Positions 24,863-35,218 of a DNA stretch of 64,000 nucleotides are shown in pieces (position 1 is the first letter of the stretch; every line of letters starts with the position of its first letter). The stretch comes from Candidatus Hydrogenedens sp. Its GTDB lineage: Bacteria; Hydrogenedentota; Hydrogenedentia; Hydrogenedentales; JAEUWI01. The notes under the pieces are model-generated. The model was not told the DNA's origin. It worked only from the letters and a program-made list of their open reading frames with translations, and did not search any database. The translations under genes were made by a program, and so were the position numbers. The stretch lies in assembly GCA_016125095.1 (NCBI GenBank), contig WGMK01000015.1, positions 62,001 to 126,000 of the forward strand. Direction: 5' to 3'.

Positions 24863-27070
24863 ATGAAGGCATGGCACTGGATAGCGGCGGCAGCCTGCAT
24901 CATGCTGCCCCAGGCGGCGCAGGCGGATTACTCGATGCACGGCCGCATCAGCTACGACTCGGGCAACACGCTCGTGCGCGGCGAAGGCGGCGGCGATTGG
25001 GCCTACGCTACGACGAATACGCTTATTCTTCCCGGCGACACGCTCTGGATCGACCAAGGCGGACTGGGTGAAGCGGAACTGCCGCAGGGCACATTCCTGC
25101 GTCTGGCCGATGGCAGCAAGGTGGAAATCGTATCGCTCGACCCGACCCCGGTGATGCGGGGCTGGGAGGGCTCGTTCTACGTGCAGCGGCTGAACCGCAG
25201 CCCGGGCGAGGCGCTCTTCGAGACGCCCGCCGGTACGCTGACCATCGAGAGCGACACGAACGTGCGCATCGACATCCAGCGCGAGGGCAATGTGACGGTC
25301 TCGGTGCGTTGGGGCCGGGTGAACGTGCGCACGCATGGCGGCTCAACCTCCGTGCTGGCCGGACGCCGCACCTGGATCGACGCGGGCCTGCTGCCGGCGA
25401 CGCCCATCGTGTTCGACCGCTCGGCCGAGGACGACTTCGACGCCTGGAGCCGCGAGCGTGCCGAATACCTCGTGCGCGGCGCGGCGCAGACCCCGGCCGA
25501 CGTGACCTATTCCTCGTCGACCATCGGCGTCAGCGACCTCAGCAATTACGGCGAATGGGTCTACGTGGACAACCGCCACTACTGGCGCCCGACGGTCGTG
25601 AACAACTATGTGCCGTATCGCACGGGCTACTGGAACTACGTGCCCGGCGCGGGCCATGTGTGGGTGGGCACGCAGCCCTTCTGCTACGTAACCAGCCACT
25701 ACGGCCGCTGGAACTATGTGTCCACCTACGGCTGGGTGTGGTCGTATGATCCGGTGTGGTCGCCTGCATGGGTGGTGGGTGTGCGCTATGGCGATTACTA
25801 CGCCTGGAGCCCCTGCGACTATTACTACCGCCCCGTGCTGACCACGCAAAGCACGCGCTTCAGCATCGGCGGCGTGGACTTCTCCATCTACAGCACCAGC
25901 TACGTGCCGTATCAGTACCTCTACGGCGGCCCGCGCTACATCTCGGCCTATGACACCCGCGTGTTCGCGCCGTATCAGCAGCCGGGCGTGAACGTGAACA
26001 TCAATATCTGGAACGTCAACACCAGCCCGAACCGTCCGGGACACGGCGGCGGACCGCGCACGCCGTGGGACCGCAACGTGTTTACCGAACGCGACTACAG
26101 CCCGAACCGCTCCATCCGCGGCATTCAGCAGCTCTCGGCCGACAGCCAGCTGGCCTCGGCCCGCGCGACGCGGCTCGAGCAGAGTGCCGGCCGGTCGTCG
26201 TACACGGCCACCGCGTCGCGTTCCGACTCACACCAGACGCGCACGAGCTACCGCGCCAATGAACGCAGTGCCGAGGTGCGCAGTGTCCGGGCCGTGCGCG
26301 GCAGCGCCAGCGCTTTCGACTCGACGCCGCAGGCTTCCCAGGGCCGCACGATTGACAACCGCACCCTGCGGAATGCCGACGTGCCCCGCGTAAGCACGGT
26401 GCGCCGCGACGAGAGCGGCTCGCGCAGCAGCGAGGTCCGCAGTGGCAACGCGACGATTGAGACGCCACGCCGCAGCGAACCCAGCGTCAGCCGCGATAAC
26501 AACGCGACGCGTGAATCCTCCGTGAGACGCACCGAGGTGCCGAATTCGGCGCGCACGCGCGACTACTCGCCGACGCCTTCGCGCTCGGAAGTGCGGAGCG
26601 CCCCGCGCGAAACCTCGCAGCAGCGCACCGAAACCCGCTCGCAGTCCGCGCCCCGCGAAGTGACGGCGCCTCGCTCGGTGGTGCGCAGCGAGCCCCGCAG
26701 CGAGGCGCGCGTGGAAACGCCGCAGCGTAGCGAAACGCGCAGCTATAGCGCGCCGACCTACCGCTCGGCGCCGCAGGCGCGCACGCCGGAGCCCAGCCGC
26801 TCGGAACCCCGCGTGGTACGCAGCGCGCCGCAGGCGGAACGCAGCTACAGCGCCCCGCGCGTGCAGCCGCAGGTGCAGGACAACAGCCGTTCCTTCTCGG
26901 CGCCGCGGTCGGAGGTACGTGGATTCTCCGCGCCCTCGAGCCGCCAGGCGCCGGTGGTAACGCGCCAGCGCGACAATGCGCAGCCGACCATTTCGGGCGG
27001 CTCGTCGCGCAGTTCCAACGGGCGGAGCGCCTCGGGCGCGCGCTCGAACTATGTGCGCGGCGGACGCTAA
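24863..27070 (+). CDS. Secreted FecR-domain protein with Tyr/Trp repeats and Ser/Arg-rich tail
   Basis: 735 aa with a signal peptide ending PQAAQA. Residues about 35-185 resemble a FecR domain: LPGDTLWIDQGGLGEAELPQGTFLRLADGSKVEI, then VSVRWGRVNVRTHGGSTSVLAGRRTWID. Residues about 225-320 are Trp/Tyr-rich units (NYGEWVYVDNRHYWRPTVV, GYWNYVPGAGHVWVG, YGRWNYVSTYGWVWSYDP), like the DUF6600-type segments seen after FecR domains. Residues about 400-735 are low-complexity, rich in Ser, Arg, Pro and Glu, with repeated SAPR and RSEVR. It may be an envelope-associated scaffold; function unknown. AAGGAG precedes the ATG. Confidence 0.75.
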   Translation: MKAWHWIAAAACIMLPQAAQADYSMHGRISYDSGNTLVRGEGGGDWAYATTNTLILPGDTLWIDQGGLGEAELPQGTFLRLADGSKVEIVSLDPTPVMRGWEGSFYVQRLNRSPGEALFETPAGTLTIESDTNVRIDIQREGNVTVSVRWGRVNVRTHGGSTSVLAGRRTWIDAGLLPATPIVFDRSAEDDFDAWSRERAEYLVRGAAQTPADVTYSSSTIGVSDLSNYGEWVYVDNRHYWRPTVVNNYVPYRTGYWNYVPGAGHVWVGTQPFCYVTSHYGRWNYVSTYGWVWSYDPVWSPAWVVGVRYGDYYAWSPCDYYYRPVLTTQSTRFSIGGVDFSIYSTSYVPYQYLYGGPRYISAYDTRVFAPYQQPGVNVNINIWNVNTSPNRPGHGGGPRTPWDRNVFTERDYSPNRSIRGIQQLSADSQLASARATRLEQSAGRSSYTATASRSDSHQTRTSYRANERSAEVRSVRAVRGSASAFDSTPQASQGRTIDNRTLRNADVPRVSTVRRDESGSRSSEVRSGNATIETPRRSEPSVSRDNNATRESSVRRTEVPNSARTRDYSPTPSRSEVRSAPRETSQQRTETRSQSAPREVTAPRSVVRSEPRSEARVETPQRSETRSYSAPTYRSAPQARTPEPSRSEPRVVRSAPQAERSYSAPRVQPQVQDNSRSFSAPRSEVRGFSAPSSRQAPVVTRQRDNAQPTISGGSSRSSNGRSASGARSNYVRGGR

Positions 27071-27100
27071 GAACGAATGCAACCGGAAAAGGTGATTGCC

Positions 27101-27982
27101 ATGAAGTACCTGACACTCGACCCGAAGGCGATACTCATCGCCACCGGCCTGGGCCTGGTCGCCCTGCTGCTGGCCGGCTGTCCCCCCATCGACAATCCGC
27201 CCCCCACGGACTCGCAGGCGGAATACGACGCCGGCTACGACGACGGCTTCGCGGTGGACGAAGAATACTGGCAGGGATTCGACGACAGCTACGACACGGT
27301 GGACGGCGGCACGATCTACTACTCGGGCAGCGAGATTCCCTACTACGACGAGTTGAGCTACGACGCGGGCTACTGGGACGGCGTGTGGTACGCGTATAAC
27401 GACGGCTACTTCGTGGCCTACGATTACGCGTTCACGGTCGGCTTCAGCGAGGGCTACGACGTGGCCTTCCAGCCGGGCTATGCCATCTTCCTGCAGAACG
27501 ACCAGCACCTCGAGTACCTCGATGGCGGCTTCTCGGACGGCTATAACGACGGCTTCAGCGAGGGCAGCGTGTTCGGCGCGTGGGACTATGCCAACGGCTG
27601 GCCCTTCGACTGGCTGGACGGAATGCTGGATTACCGCAGCGGCACCGACCTGGATATCGCGGGCGTGGGCACCGGCTACATCGAGCTCTATCAGTACGGC
27701 ACCGACCCGGTGGACCTGCTGAAGAGCACGACCCCCGTGCGCACGGCCGACCCGGCGAAAGCGCTGGCCATCCGTAACGACGCGAAGCAGAAGGCCGACA
27801 CGCACGACCTGAGCTACCGCGACATTCCCGCGGCGGTACGGACCGACTGGAACCGCGACCCGGCAACCAGCCCGCGCAGCGACGCCGCGCTCCGGCTCGA
27901 CACCACGTGGCTGGAACGCATCGAGGAATACCGCGACGCCATCGGCGCGAAGGCCGCACCGAAGCAATCGCGCGGCGAATAG
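27101..27982 (+). CDS. Lipoprotein with repeated Gly-Tyr-x-x-Gly-Phe motifs
   Basis: Predicted 293 aa from the ATG at 27101. An earlier ATG at 27077 is only six bases after the upstream stop and has no ribosome-binding site. The lipobox is LLLAGC with Cys at 26. Residues about 40-185 are dominated by Asp, Tyr and Gly in units such as YDAGYDDGF, YDAGYWDG, GFSEGYDVAF and FSDGYNDGFSEG. The C-terminal third is charged and plain. It follows the FecR protein closely and ends in a 16-base-pair terminator, so both probably work at the envelope. Confidence 0.75.
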   Translation: MKYLTLDPKAILIATGLGLVALLLAGCPPIDNPPPTDSQAEYDAGYDDGFAVDEEYWQGFDDSYDTVDGGTIYYSGSEIPYYDELSYDAGYWDGVWYAYNDGYFVAYDYAFTVGFSEGYDVAFQPGYAIFLQNDQHLEYLDGGFSDGYNDGFSEGSVFGAWDYANGWPFDWLDGMLDYRSGTDLDIAGVGTGYIELYQYGTDPVDLLKSTTPVRTADPAKALAIRNDAKQKADTHDLSYRDIPAAVRTDWNRDPATSPRSDAALRLDTTWLERIEEYRDAIGAKAAPKQSRGE

Positions 27983-27996
27983 CAGCAGCACCATAC

Positions 27997-28040
27997 GAAT
28001 CCGGGCAGACGCCACACGCGTCTGCCCGGATTCTCTTTTT
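27997..28040 (+). terminator. Strong intrinsic terminator
   Basis: A perfect 16-base-pair stem (27997-28012 with 28018-28033, loop CACAC) is followed by TCTTTTT. It ends the FecR-protein/lipoprotein transcript. Confidence 0.94.
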
Positions 28041-28046
28041 CTGGCA

Positions 28047-28055
28047 TGTTATCCT
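28047..28055 (+). promoter_or_regulatory. Possible extended -10 element of the redoxin gene
   Basis: TGTTATCCT lies 27 bases upstream of the redoxin start and just past the terminator; no good -35 is seen. Confidence 0.35.
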
Positions 28056-28082
28056 GTAGGGCAACGAACGAAAGGAGTACCA

Positions 28083-28664
28083 ATGGTTCGCACTGCATCC
28101 ACCATGCTGCCGCTGGGCACGCCTGCCCCGGAGTTCGATTTGCCCGAGCCGGACGGCACGCGGCATTCACTTGCCGAGTTCGCCAGCGCCAAGGCCCTGC
28201 TGGTCATGTTTCTGAGCAATCACTGTCCCTACGTGAAACTCGTGCGGGAGGAGATTGCGCGGCTTGCACGCGATTACCAGGCGCAGGGAGTCGGCATCGT
28301 GGGGATCATGTCGAACGATGTGGACAATTACCCGGACGACGCGCCCGACAAGATGGCCGAGGAGGCCGCGCGCTACGGGTATCCATTCCCCTACCTCTAC
28401 GACGAAGACCAGTCCGTGGCCAAGGCCTATCGCGCGGCCTGCACGCCGGATTTCTTTGTATTCGATGCGGAGCACCGCTTGGCGTATCGGGGGCAGCTGG
28501 ACGCCGCGCGCCCGGGCAATGGCATCGAACCCGATGGAGCGGACCTCCGCGCTGCGCTCGATGCCGTGCTGTCGGGACAACCCGCGGCGGATGGGCAGAA
28601 GCCTTCCCTGGGCTGCAACATCAAATGGAAGGCGGGCAACGCGCCGGACTACTACGCGGGGTAG
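28083..28664 (+). CDS. Thioredoxin-family redoxin (AhpC/TSA-like)
   Basis: 193 aa. The N-terminus PLGTPAPEFDLPEPDGTRHSLAEF is a redoxin lead, followed by VMFLSNHCPYVKLVREE, where the active site has only one Cys (HCPYV instead of CxxC). A conserved C-terminal PSLGCNIKWKAGN carries the only other cysteine. This combination marks a widespread family of cytosolic thioredoxin-like proteins of unknown substrate. No signal peptide. AAAGGAG precedes the ATG. It converges on mtaB with a three-base gap. Confidence 0.88.
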   Translation: MVRTASTMLPLGTPAPEFDLPEPDGTRHSLAEFASAKALLVMFLSNHCPYVKLVREEIARLARDYQAQGVGIVGIMSNDVDNYPDDAPDKMAEEAARYGYPFPYLYDEDQSVAKAYRAACTPDFFVFDAEHRLAYRGQLDAARPGNGIEPDGADLRAALDAVLSGQPAADGQKPSLGCNIKWKAGNAPDYYAG

Positions 28665-28667
28665 CCG

Positions 28668-29969
28668 CTAGACGATGGTGCCGACAACCAGATCGCCCCG
28701 GATGGATTCGACGCGCACGGTCCGCGTCACGTTCTTCAGGTAACCCGCATCGCGGGCGGCTACGCGCAGGAAGCCCGGCGTGTAGCCCGTCCAGAATCCG
28801 TCCTGCCGGCATTCGAACAACACCTCGACCTCGCGGCCCAGGTGGTGCTGCTGGAACAACCGGGTCTTGTCGGCGCTGATTTTGCGCAGGATGGCGCTGC
28901 GTTCGTTCGCGGTATCCGGGTCGATGGGGTCCGCCATGCGCGCCGAGGCCGTGCCTTCGCGCTCGGAATACTTGAACACGTGCGCGTAGAACAGCGGACT
29001 ATCGCGCAGCGCCGCGCAGGTATCTTCGAAGTCCGCATCGGTTTCGCCGGGAAAACCCACGAGAATATCCGTGCCGATGCCAATGTCCGGCACGCGCGCG
29101 TGCGCCTCGAATATAAAGTCCAGGAATTCCCGCCGGGTGTAGCGCCGCTTCATGGCCTGGAGCACGCGGTCACTGCCGGACTGCAACGGGATGTGCAGGT
29201 ACGGTACCAGCGGATGCGCCGCATCGGCCATGCGGTCGAACAGCGCATCGGGAATCGTTGTGGGCTCGATGGAACTGATGCGCAGTCGCTCGAGCCCGTC
29301 GAGTTCCGCCAAGGCGTCCACCACCTCGACGATGCCGCGACCGTCCAGTTGATACGTGCCGATATTCACGCCCGTCAGCACCAGCTCGCACGCGCCGCGC
29401 CCGAGCAGGTTCCGGGCCTCGTCGAGGATGTTTTCGAGCGCCCGCGAACGCGACCGCCCCCGCGCGAAGGGGATGATGCAGAAGGCGCACATGAAATCGC
29501 AGCCGTCCTGCACTTTCAGGTTCATGCGCCAGTCCAGCGGCGCGGCCTCGTCCGCGAATTCGATGGTGAAATCGTCCCGCACGATGCGGTCGCGCACCAC
29601 CAGCGGCGTCGGGTTCTTACCTGCCTTCACGTAGCTGAGGACGTTCAGCTTTTCCTGGTTGCCGAGGATGAGATCCACGCCGTCGATCGCGGCCAGGGCC
29701 TCCGCGCCCATCTGCGCATAGCACCCGATGACGGCGGTGTAGGCATCAGGATTCTGGCTGATGAACCGCCGCACGAGCTTGCGCGATTTCGCATCCGCTG
29801 CATGCGTGACCGTGCACGTATTCACGATGGCCAGGTCGGCCGGATCGCCGAACGGTACCAGCGCATAGCCCTCGGCCTTCAACTGTGCCTCCAGCAGCGT
29901 GGTCTCGCTCTGGTTCAAGCGGCAGCCCAGCGTATGCACCGAGGCTCGCTTTTGCGTTGCGGTTTTCAT
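28668..29969 (-). CDS. mtaB: tRNA t6A37 methylthiotransferase MtaB
   Basis: Predicted 433 aa from the ATG at 29969. It adds a methylthio group to t6A at position 37 of tRNAs, using two iron-sulfur clusters and SAM. The N-terminal cluster cysteines are in HTLGCRLNQSE, VNTCTVT and AVIGCYAQ; the radical-SAM motif is VQDGCDFMCAFCIIPFARG. A TRAM domain closes the protein. The motifs separate it from MiaB, which is also present at 42 kb. It may be transcribed with dnaJ, 51 bases upstream. Confidence 0.93.
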   Translation of the reverse strand: MKTATQKRASVHTLGCRLNQSETTLLEAQLKAEGYALVPFGDPADLAIVNTCTVTHAADAKSRKLVRRFISQNPDAYTAVIGCYAQMGAEALAAIDGVDLILGNQEKLNVLSYVKAGKNPTPLVVRDRIVRDDFTIEFADEAAPLDWRMNLKVQDGCDFMCAFCIIPFARGRSRSRALENILDEARNLLGRGACELVLTGVNIGTYQLDGRGIVEVVDALAELDGLERLRISSIEPTTIPDALFDRMADAAHPLVPYLHIPLQSGSDRVLQAMKRRYTRREFLDFIFEAHARVPDIGIGTDILVGFPGETDADFEDTCAALRDSPLFYAHVFKYSEREGTASARMADPIDPDTANERSAILRKISADKTRLFQQHHLGREVEVLFECRQDGFWTGYTPGFLRVAARDAGYLKNVTRTVRVESIRGDLVVGTIV

Positions 29970-30020
29970 GCGGAAGATCTTAGCACACACCCGCCCCGCC
30001 CCCGTGCCGTTTCGCGCGTA

Positions 30021-31151
30021 TTAGTCGCCGAAGAAGGAATCGAGGAATCGGCGGTAGAGGGGGTAGTTCTCTTGGTCGCTGATTTCCTGGAATTCCTTGA
30101 GGAGTTCCTTCTGGCGCTTGCTGAGTTTCTTGGGCGTCTCGACGACGACCTTGACGATCTGGTCGCCGGTGCCGTAGCCGCGGAGGTCGGGCATGCCGAG
30201 CCCGCGCAGGCGAAACTGCGCGCCGGTCTGGGTGCCTGCGGGCACCTTCAGTTCGGCCTCGCCGCTGATCGTGGGCACACGCACGGTGTCGCCCAGCGCG
30301 GCCTGCGTGAAACTGATCGGCACTTCGCAGAGAATGGTGGTGCCGTCGCGCCGGAAGCGCTCGTCGCTCTGCACCTGGATGGCGATGTAGAGGTCGCCGC
30401 GCGGACCGCCGCCGCGTCCGGGTTCGCCCTCGCCGGTTACGCGCAGCTGCGAACCAGTATCGACCCCGGCCGGAATATCGACCGACACCTCGCGGCTCTG
30501 CTTGACCTGGCCGGCGCCGCCGCAGGACTTGCAGGGGTTGCTGATGATCTTGCCCGCGCCGCCGCAGCGGTGGCACGGACGCGTGACGCTGAAAAAGCCG
30601 TGTGCCGCGCGGATCTGGCCGGAGCCGCCGCACTCGGAACACGTCTGCGGCTGCGAGCCCGCCGCCGCGCCGCTGCCGTTGCAGTCGCCGCAGGTCTCGT
30701 TGCGGTTGAAGCGCACCTTTTTCTTGGCACCCTTGGCCGCTTCCTTGAGCGTGAGCGAGAGGCGCAGCTCGAGGTCGTTGCCCGGCTGCGCGCCGCCGCC
30801 GGCCCGGCGTCCGCCGCGGCGTCCGCCCTGCTGGCCGAAGAGCATGTCGAAGAAGTCGTCGAAGGGGGCCTCGAATCCCTCGCCGCCCTGGCCGCCAAAG
30901 GGATTGCCGCCGCCGAAGGGATTCGAGCCGTCGGCCGCGCCGAAGCGATCGTACTTCTCCCGCTTCTCCGGGTTCTTCAGCACGTCGTAGGCCGCGTTGA
31001 TTTCTTTCAGCTTGTCCTCGGCCTCCTTGTTCCCGCCGGTCTTGTCCGGATGGTACTTGTGGGCGAGCTTCAGGTAGGCCTTGCGGATCTCGTCTTGCGA
31101 CGCGCCGCGGGGCACACCGAGGATTTCATACAGGTCTTGTGCTTGGGGCAT
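30021..31151 (-). CDS. dnaJ: Chaperone DnaJ
   Basis: Predicted 376 aa. Of two in-frame ATGs, the second (31151) has GCGGA seven bases upstream; the first is one base from it. The J domain has HKYHPDKTGG near residue 33. A Gly/Phe-rich linker follows, then four zinc repeats CGDCNGSG, CSECGGSG, CHRCGGAG and CKSCGGAG, and the substrate-binding C-terminal domains. DnaJ delivers clients to DnaK and stimulates its ATPase. It is part of hrcA-grpE-dnaK-dnaJ. Confidence 0.97.
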   Translation of the reverse strand: MPQAQDLYEILGVPRGASQDEIRKAYLKLAHKYHPDKTGGNKEAEDKLKEINAAYDVLKNPEKREKYDRFGAADGSNPFGGGNPFGGQGGEGFEAPFDDFFDMLFGQQGGRRGGRRAGGGAQPGNDLELRLSLTLKEAAKGAKKKVRFNRNETCGDCNGSGAAAGSQPQTCSECGGSGQIRAAHGFFSVTRPCHRCGGAGKIISNPCKSCGGAGQVKQSREVSVDIPAGVDTGSQLRVTGEGEPGRGGGPRGDLYIAIQVQSDERFRRDGTTILCEVPISFTQAALGDTVRVPTISGEAELKVPAGTQTGAQFRLRGLGMPDLRGYGTGDQIVKVVVETPKKLSKRQKELLKEFQEISDQENYPLYRRFLDSFFGD

Positions 31152-31227
31152 GGGCATTTCCGCATTTACCCGCTTCGCGCGGGACGGCTCGCAGGAGGGC
31201 GAGGGTGTCCCGCCATTCTAGGCAACC

Positions 31228-31259
31228 CCGGGCGGCAGGTGCAAAGCCCTGCCGCCCGG
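31228..31259 (-). promoter_or_regulatory. Stable hairpin between dnaK and dnaJ
   Basis: A perfect 12-base-pair GC-rich stem (31228-31239 with 31248-31259, eight-base loop) with no following T run on the minus strand. It could be an attenuator or an RNA processing/stability element that makes dnaJ less abundant than dnaK. Confidence 0.6.
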
Positions 31260-31278
31260 AAGCGCCGGATACTTCTGG

Positions 31279-33225
<1,947 letters not shown>

Positions 33226-33278
33226 GTTATGCATCCTCCTTTACGAGAGATTTTTTGCGAGTGTATTTAGTCGCGCGG

Positions 33279-33863
33279 CTAGGCCTGCGCGCTATCGCCT
33301 TCATTGTTCTGCTGCGGCGCTGCCGGGCCGCTGCTCACCACCACCTTCGCCGGGCGCAGCACCTGGTCGCCCAGGCGATAGCCGCGCTCGTATTCCAGCA
33401 CCACGGTGTCGGCCGGGTGCTCTTCGGACGGCTGCTGCGCGAGCGCCTCGTGCACGTTCGGGTCGAAGGGTTCGCCCACGCCCGCCACCGGCTCGAGACC
33501 GCGCGCCGAAAGCACGTCGGCGAACTGTTTCATCACCATCTCCACGCCCTTCACCAGCGGACTCTCGCGGTCTTCGGCGTGCGCCAGGCCCCGCTCGAGG
33601 TTATCCGCCACCGGCAGCAGATCGCGTATCAGGCTTTCCGCCGCGGTCTTGCGCATCGTCTCCATCTCGCGCGCCATGCGGCGGCGGTAGTTGTCGAACT
33701 CCGCCCGCGCGCGCAAGAGCTGGTCTTTCAGCGAATCGCACTCCGCCTGCAGCGCCGCCGCCGGATCCGCGTCAGCCTGCTCCGGCGTTTCCGCGGCCGC
33801 GTCTTCTACTACTTCGGCCGTTTCCGGCGCGGTCTTTTCCTGTTCTTCGGTCGTTTCGCTCAT
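33279..33863 (-). CDS. grpE: Nucleotide exchange factor GrpE
   Basis: Predicted 194 aa from the ATG at 33863 (GGAG six bases ahead). An acidic, disordered N-terminus of ~35 residues is followed by a long helix (LRARAEFDNYRRRMAREMETMRKTAAESLIRDLLPVADNLERGL) and the beta-wing with FDPNVHEALAQQPSEEHPADTVVLEYERGYRLGDQVLRPAKVVVS. GrpE exchanges ADP on DnaK. It lies between hrcA and dnaK. Confidence 0.95.
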   Translation of the reverse strand: MSETTEEQEKTAPETAEVVEDAAAETPEQADADPAAALQAECDSLKDQLLRARAEFDNYRRRMAREMETMRKTAAESLIRDLLPVADNLERGLAHAEDRESPLVKGVEMVMKQFADVLSARGLEPVAGVGEPFDPNVHEALAQQPSEEHPADTVVLEYERGYRLGDQVLRPAKVVVSSGPAAPQQNNEGDSAQA

Positions 33864-33915
33864 GGTCTTCTCCACCCTTCGGAATACTGCTCTGACCGGA
33901 CGAGGGCTCGCTGAA

Positions 33916-34959
33916 TCAGCGGGCGAAGCGTTCGAGTATCCGGCTCACCATGCCGGCGGTGTAATCCACCACCGACGTGAGGCGCGAATAGGGCATGCGC
34001 CGCGGGCCGAGTATGCCCACCATGCCCACCGGGCGGCCGTTCACCGTGTAGGGCGACGCCACCACGCTCAAGCCCTCGAGCGCCGTGCCTTCTTCGCCGA
34101 TGAACACCCGCTGCCGGCCCGCGCTCGATTGCAGGCCCTCGCGCAGCATCGCCGCTATCGGGTCGTGCCGCTCGATAAGGCCGAACACTTCGCGCGCTCG
34201 CGACATGTCGGCGAACTCCGGCTGGTCGAATAGCTGCATCGCGCCCTCGACGAAGAGCTGCTTCGTCTTCTGCTGCGGCAGCACATCGAGCACCTCGAGC
34301 GCCCGCTGCGCCAGAAGCCGCTGCTCGTCGAAGTAGTCCTTCAGCCGCTGCCGCACGCCGTCGGCCATGCCGGCCACTTCCACGCCGCTCAGGTTGTCGT
34401 TCATGAAGTTGTTGAGCCGCTGCAGCTGATCGCCGGAAACAGACTCGCCCACTTCCACGCTGGTCGAGCGGACGCGGCCGTAGTTGTCCACCAGCAGCAC
34501 CGCCATGCGCGTGTCGGTCAGGCGCACCGCTTCGATACGCTGCACTCGCACGCTCGCCTCGGCGGGCGCCTCGGCAATGCCGGCCTGATGCGTCAGCAGC
34601 GCCAGCAATTGCGTGGTCTGCCGCAGCACATCGTCCGTGTCATTCAACTTTCGGTTCAGTTCATCCTGAATCTGCGAGCGCTCGCGGAGCGTCAGCTCCT
34701 GCACCTGCATCAGGTATTTCACGTAGTACTTGAAGCCTGCCTCGGTCGGCACGCGGCCGGAACTGGTGTGGACCTGCTTGAGAAACCCGAGGTCTTCCAG
34801 GTCGGCCATGGTGTTGCGCACCGTGGCCGGACTCCAGTCGAGCCCGAATTGCTTCACCACCGAGCGCGACCCTACCGGCTCTGCCGTGGTGACATAGCAA
34901 TTCACCACGGCGCAGAGAATGGTCCGTTCGCGTTCTGACAGATCCTTCGCCGATTCCAC
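33916..34959 (-). CDS. hrcA: Heat-inducible transcription repressor HrcA
   Basis: Predicted 347 aa. The GTG at 34959 is preferred because GGAGG lies five bases ahead. An ATG at 34971 directly abuts the CIRCE operator and would use only a GAG inside it. The N-terminal winged helix (LSERERTILCAVVNCYVTTAEPVGSRSVVKQFGLDWSPATVRNTMADLEDLGFL) and the C-terminal GAF-like part are typical. HrcA represses its own operon through CIRCE and needs GroE for activity. Confidence 0.94.
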   Translation of the reverse strand: MESAKDLSERERTILCAVVNCYVTTAEPVGSRSVVKQFGLDWSPATVRNTMADLEDLGFLKQVHTSSGRVPTEAGFKYYVKYLMQVQELTLRERSQIQDELNRKLNDTDDVLRQTTQLLALLTHQAGIAEAPAEASVRVQRIEAVRLTDTRMAVLLVDNYGRVRSTSVEVGESVSGDQLQRLNNFMNDNLSGVEVAGMADGVRQRLKDYFDEQRLLAQRALEVLDVLPQQKTKQLFVEGAMQLFDQPEFADMSRAREVFGLIERHDPIAAMLREGLQSSAGRQRVFIGEEGTALEGLSVVASPYTVNGRPVGMVGILGPRRMPYSRLTSVVDYTAGMVSRILERFAR

Positions 34960-34971
34960 TGCGGCCTCCAT

Positions 34972-34998
34972 TTAGCACTCATTCGCCAAGAGTGCTAA
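34972..34998 (-). promoter_or_regulatory. CIRCE operator
   Basis: TTAGCACTC (34972-34980), nine bases, GAGTGCTAA (34990-34998): a perfect match to the HrcA operator. It lies between the promoter and hrcA, so HrcA represses the whole heat-shock operon. Confidence 0.98.
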
Positions 34999-35009
34999 CA
35001 GACAACCGC

Positions 35010-35038
35010 AGTTTACCACACACGATGGAAGCTGTCAA
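35010..35038 (-). promoter_or_regulatory. Sigma-70 promoter of the hrcA operon
   Basis: Minus strand TTGACA (35033-35038), a 17-base spacer, TAAACT (35010-35015). CIRCE begins 11 bases downstream of the -10, covering the start point. Confidence 0.85.
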
Positions 35039-35131
35039 ATACCCGAAACCGGGGGGTATCGGCATGTAAGCAATTGGCCGCAAAGGTGTTAGCTTTGGGG
35101 CGGCCGAGCGCTTGCGGGAGGTGGAATGCGC

Positions 35132-35161
35132 TTGTACCCCCCGGCCTAAATGGTTTATTCT
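35132..35161 (+). promoter_or_regulatory. Probable promoter of the DUF4091 gene
   Basis: TTGTAC (35132-35137), an 18-base spacer, TATTCT (35156-35161), giving a leader of about 50 bases before the start at 35219. Confidence 0.5.
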
Positions 35162-35218
35162 GGACGCTTTACGGGGCGGCTGTTCTGTCCGGCCCGGGTA
35201 CTCCGAGGGTTTCCATTC

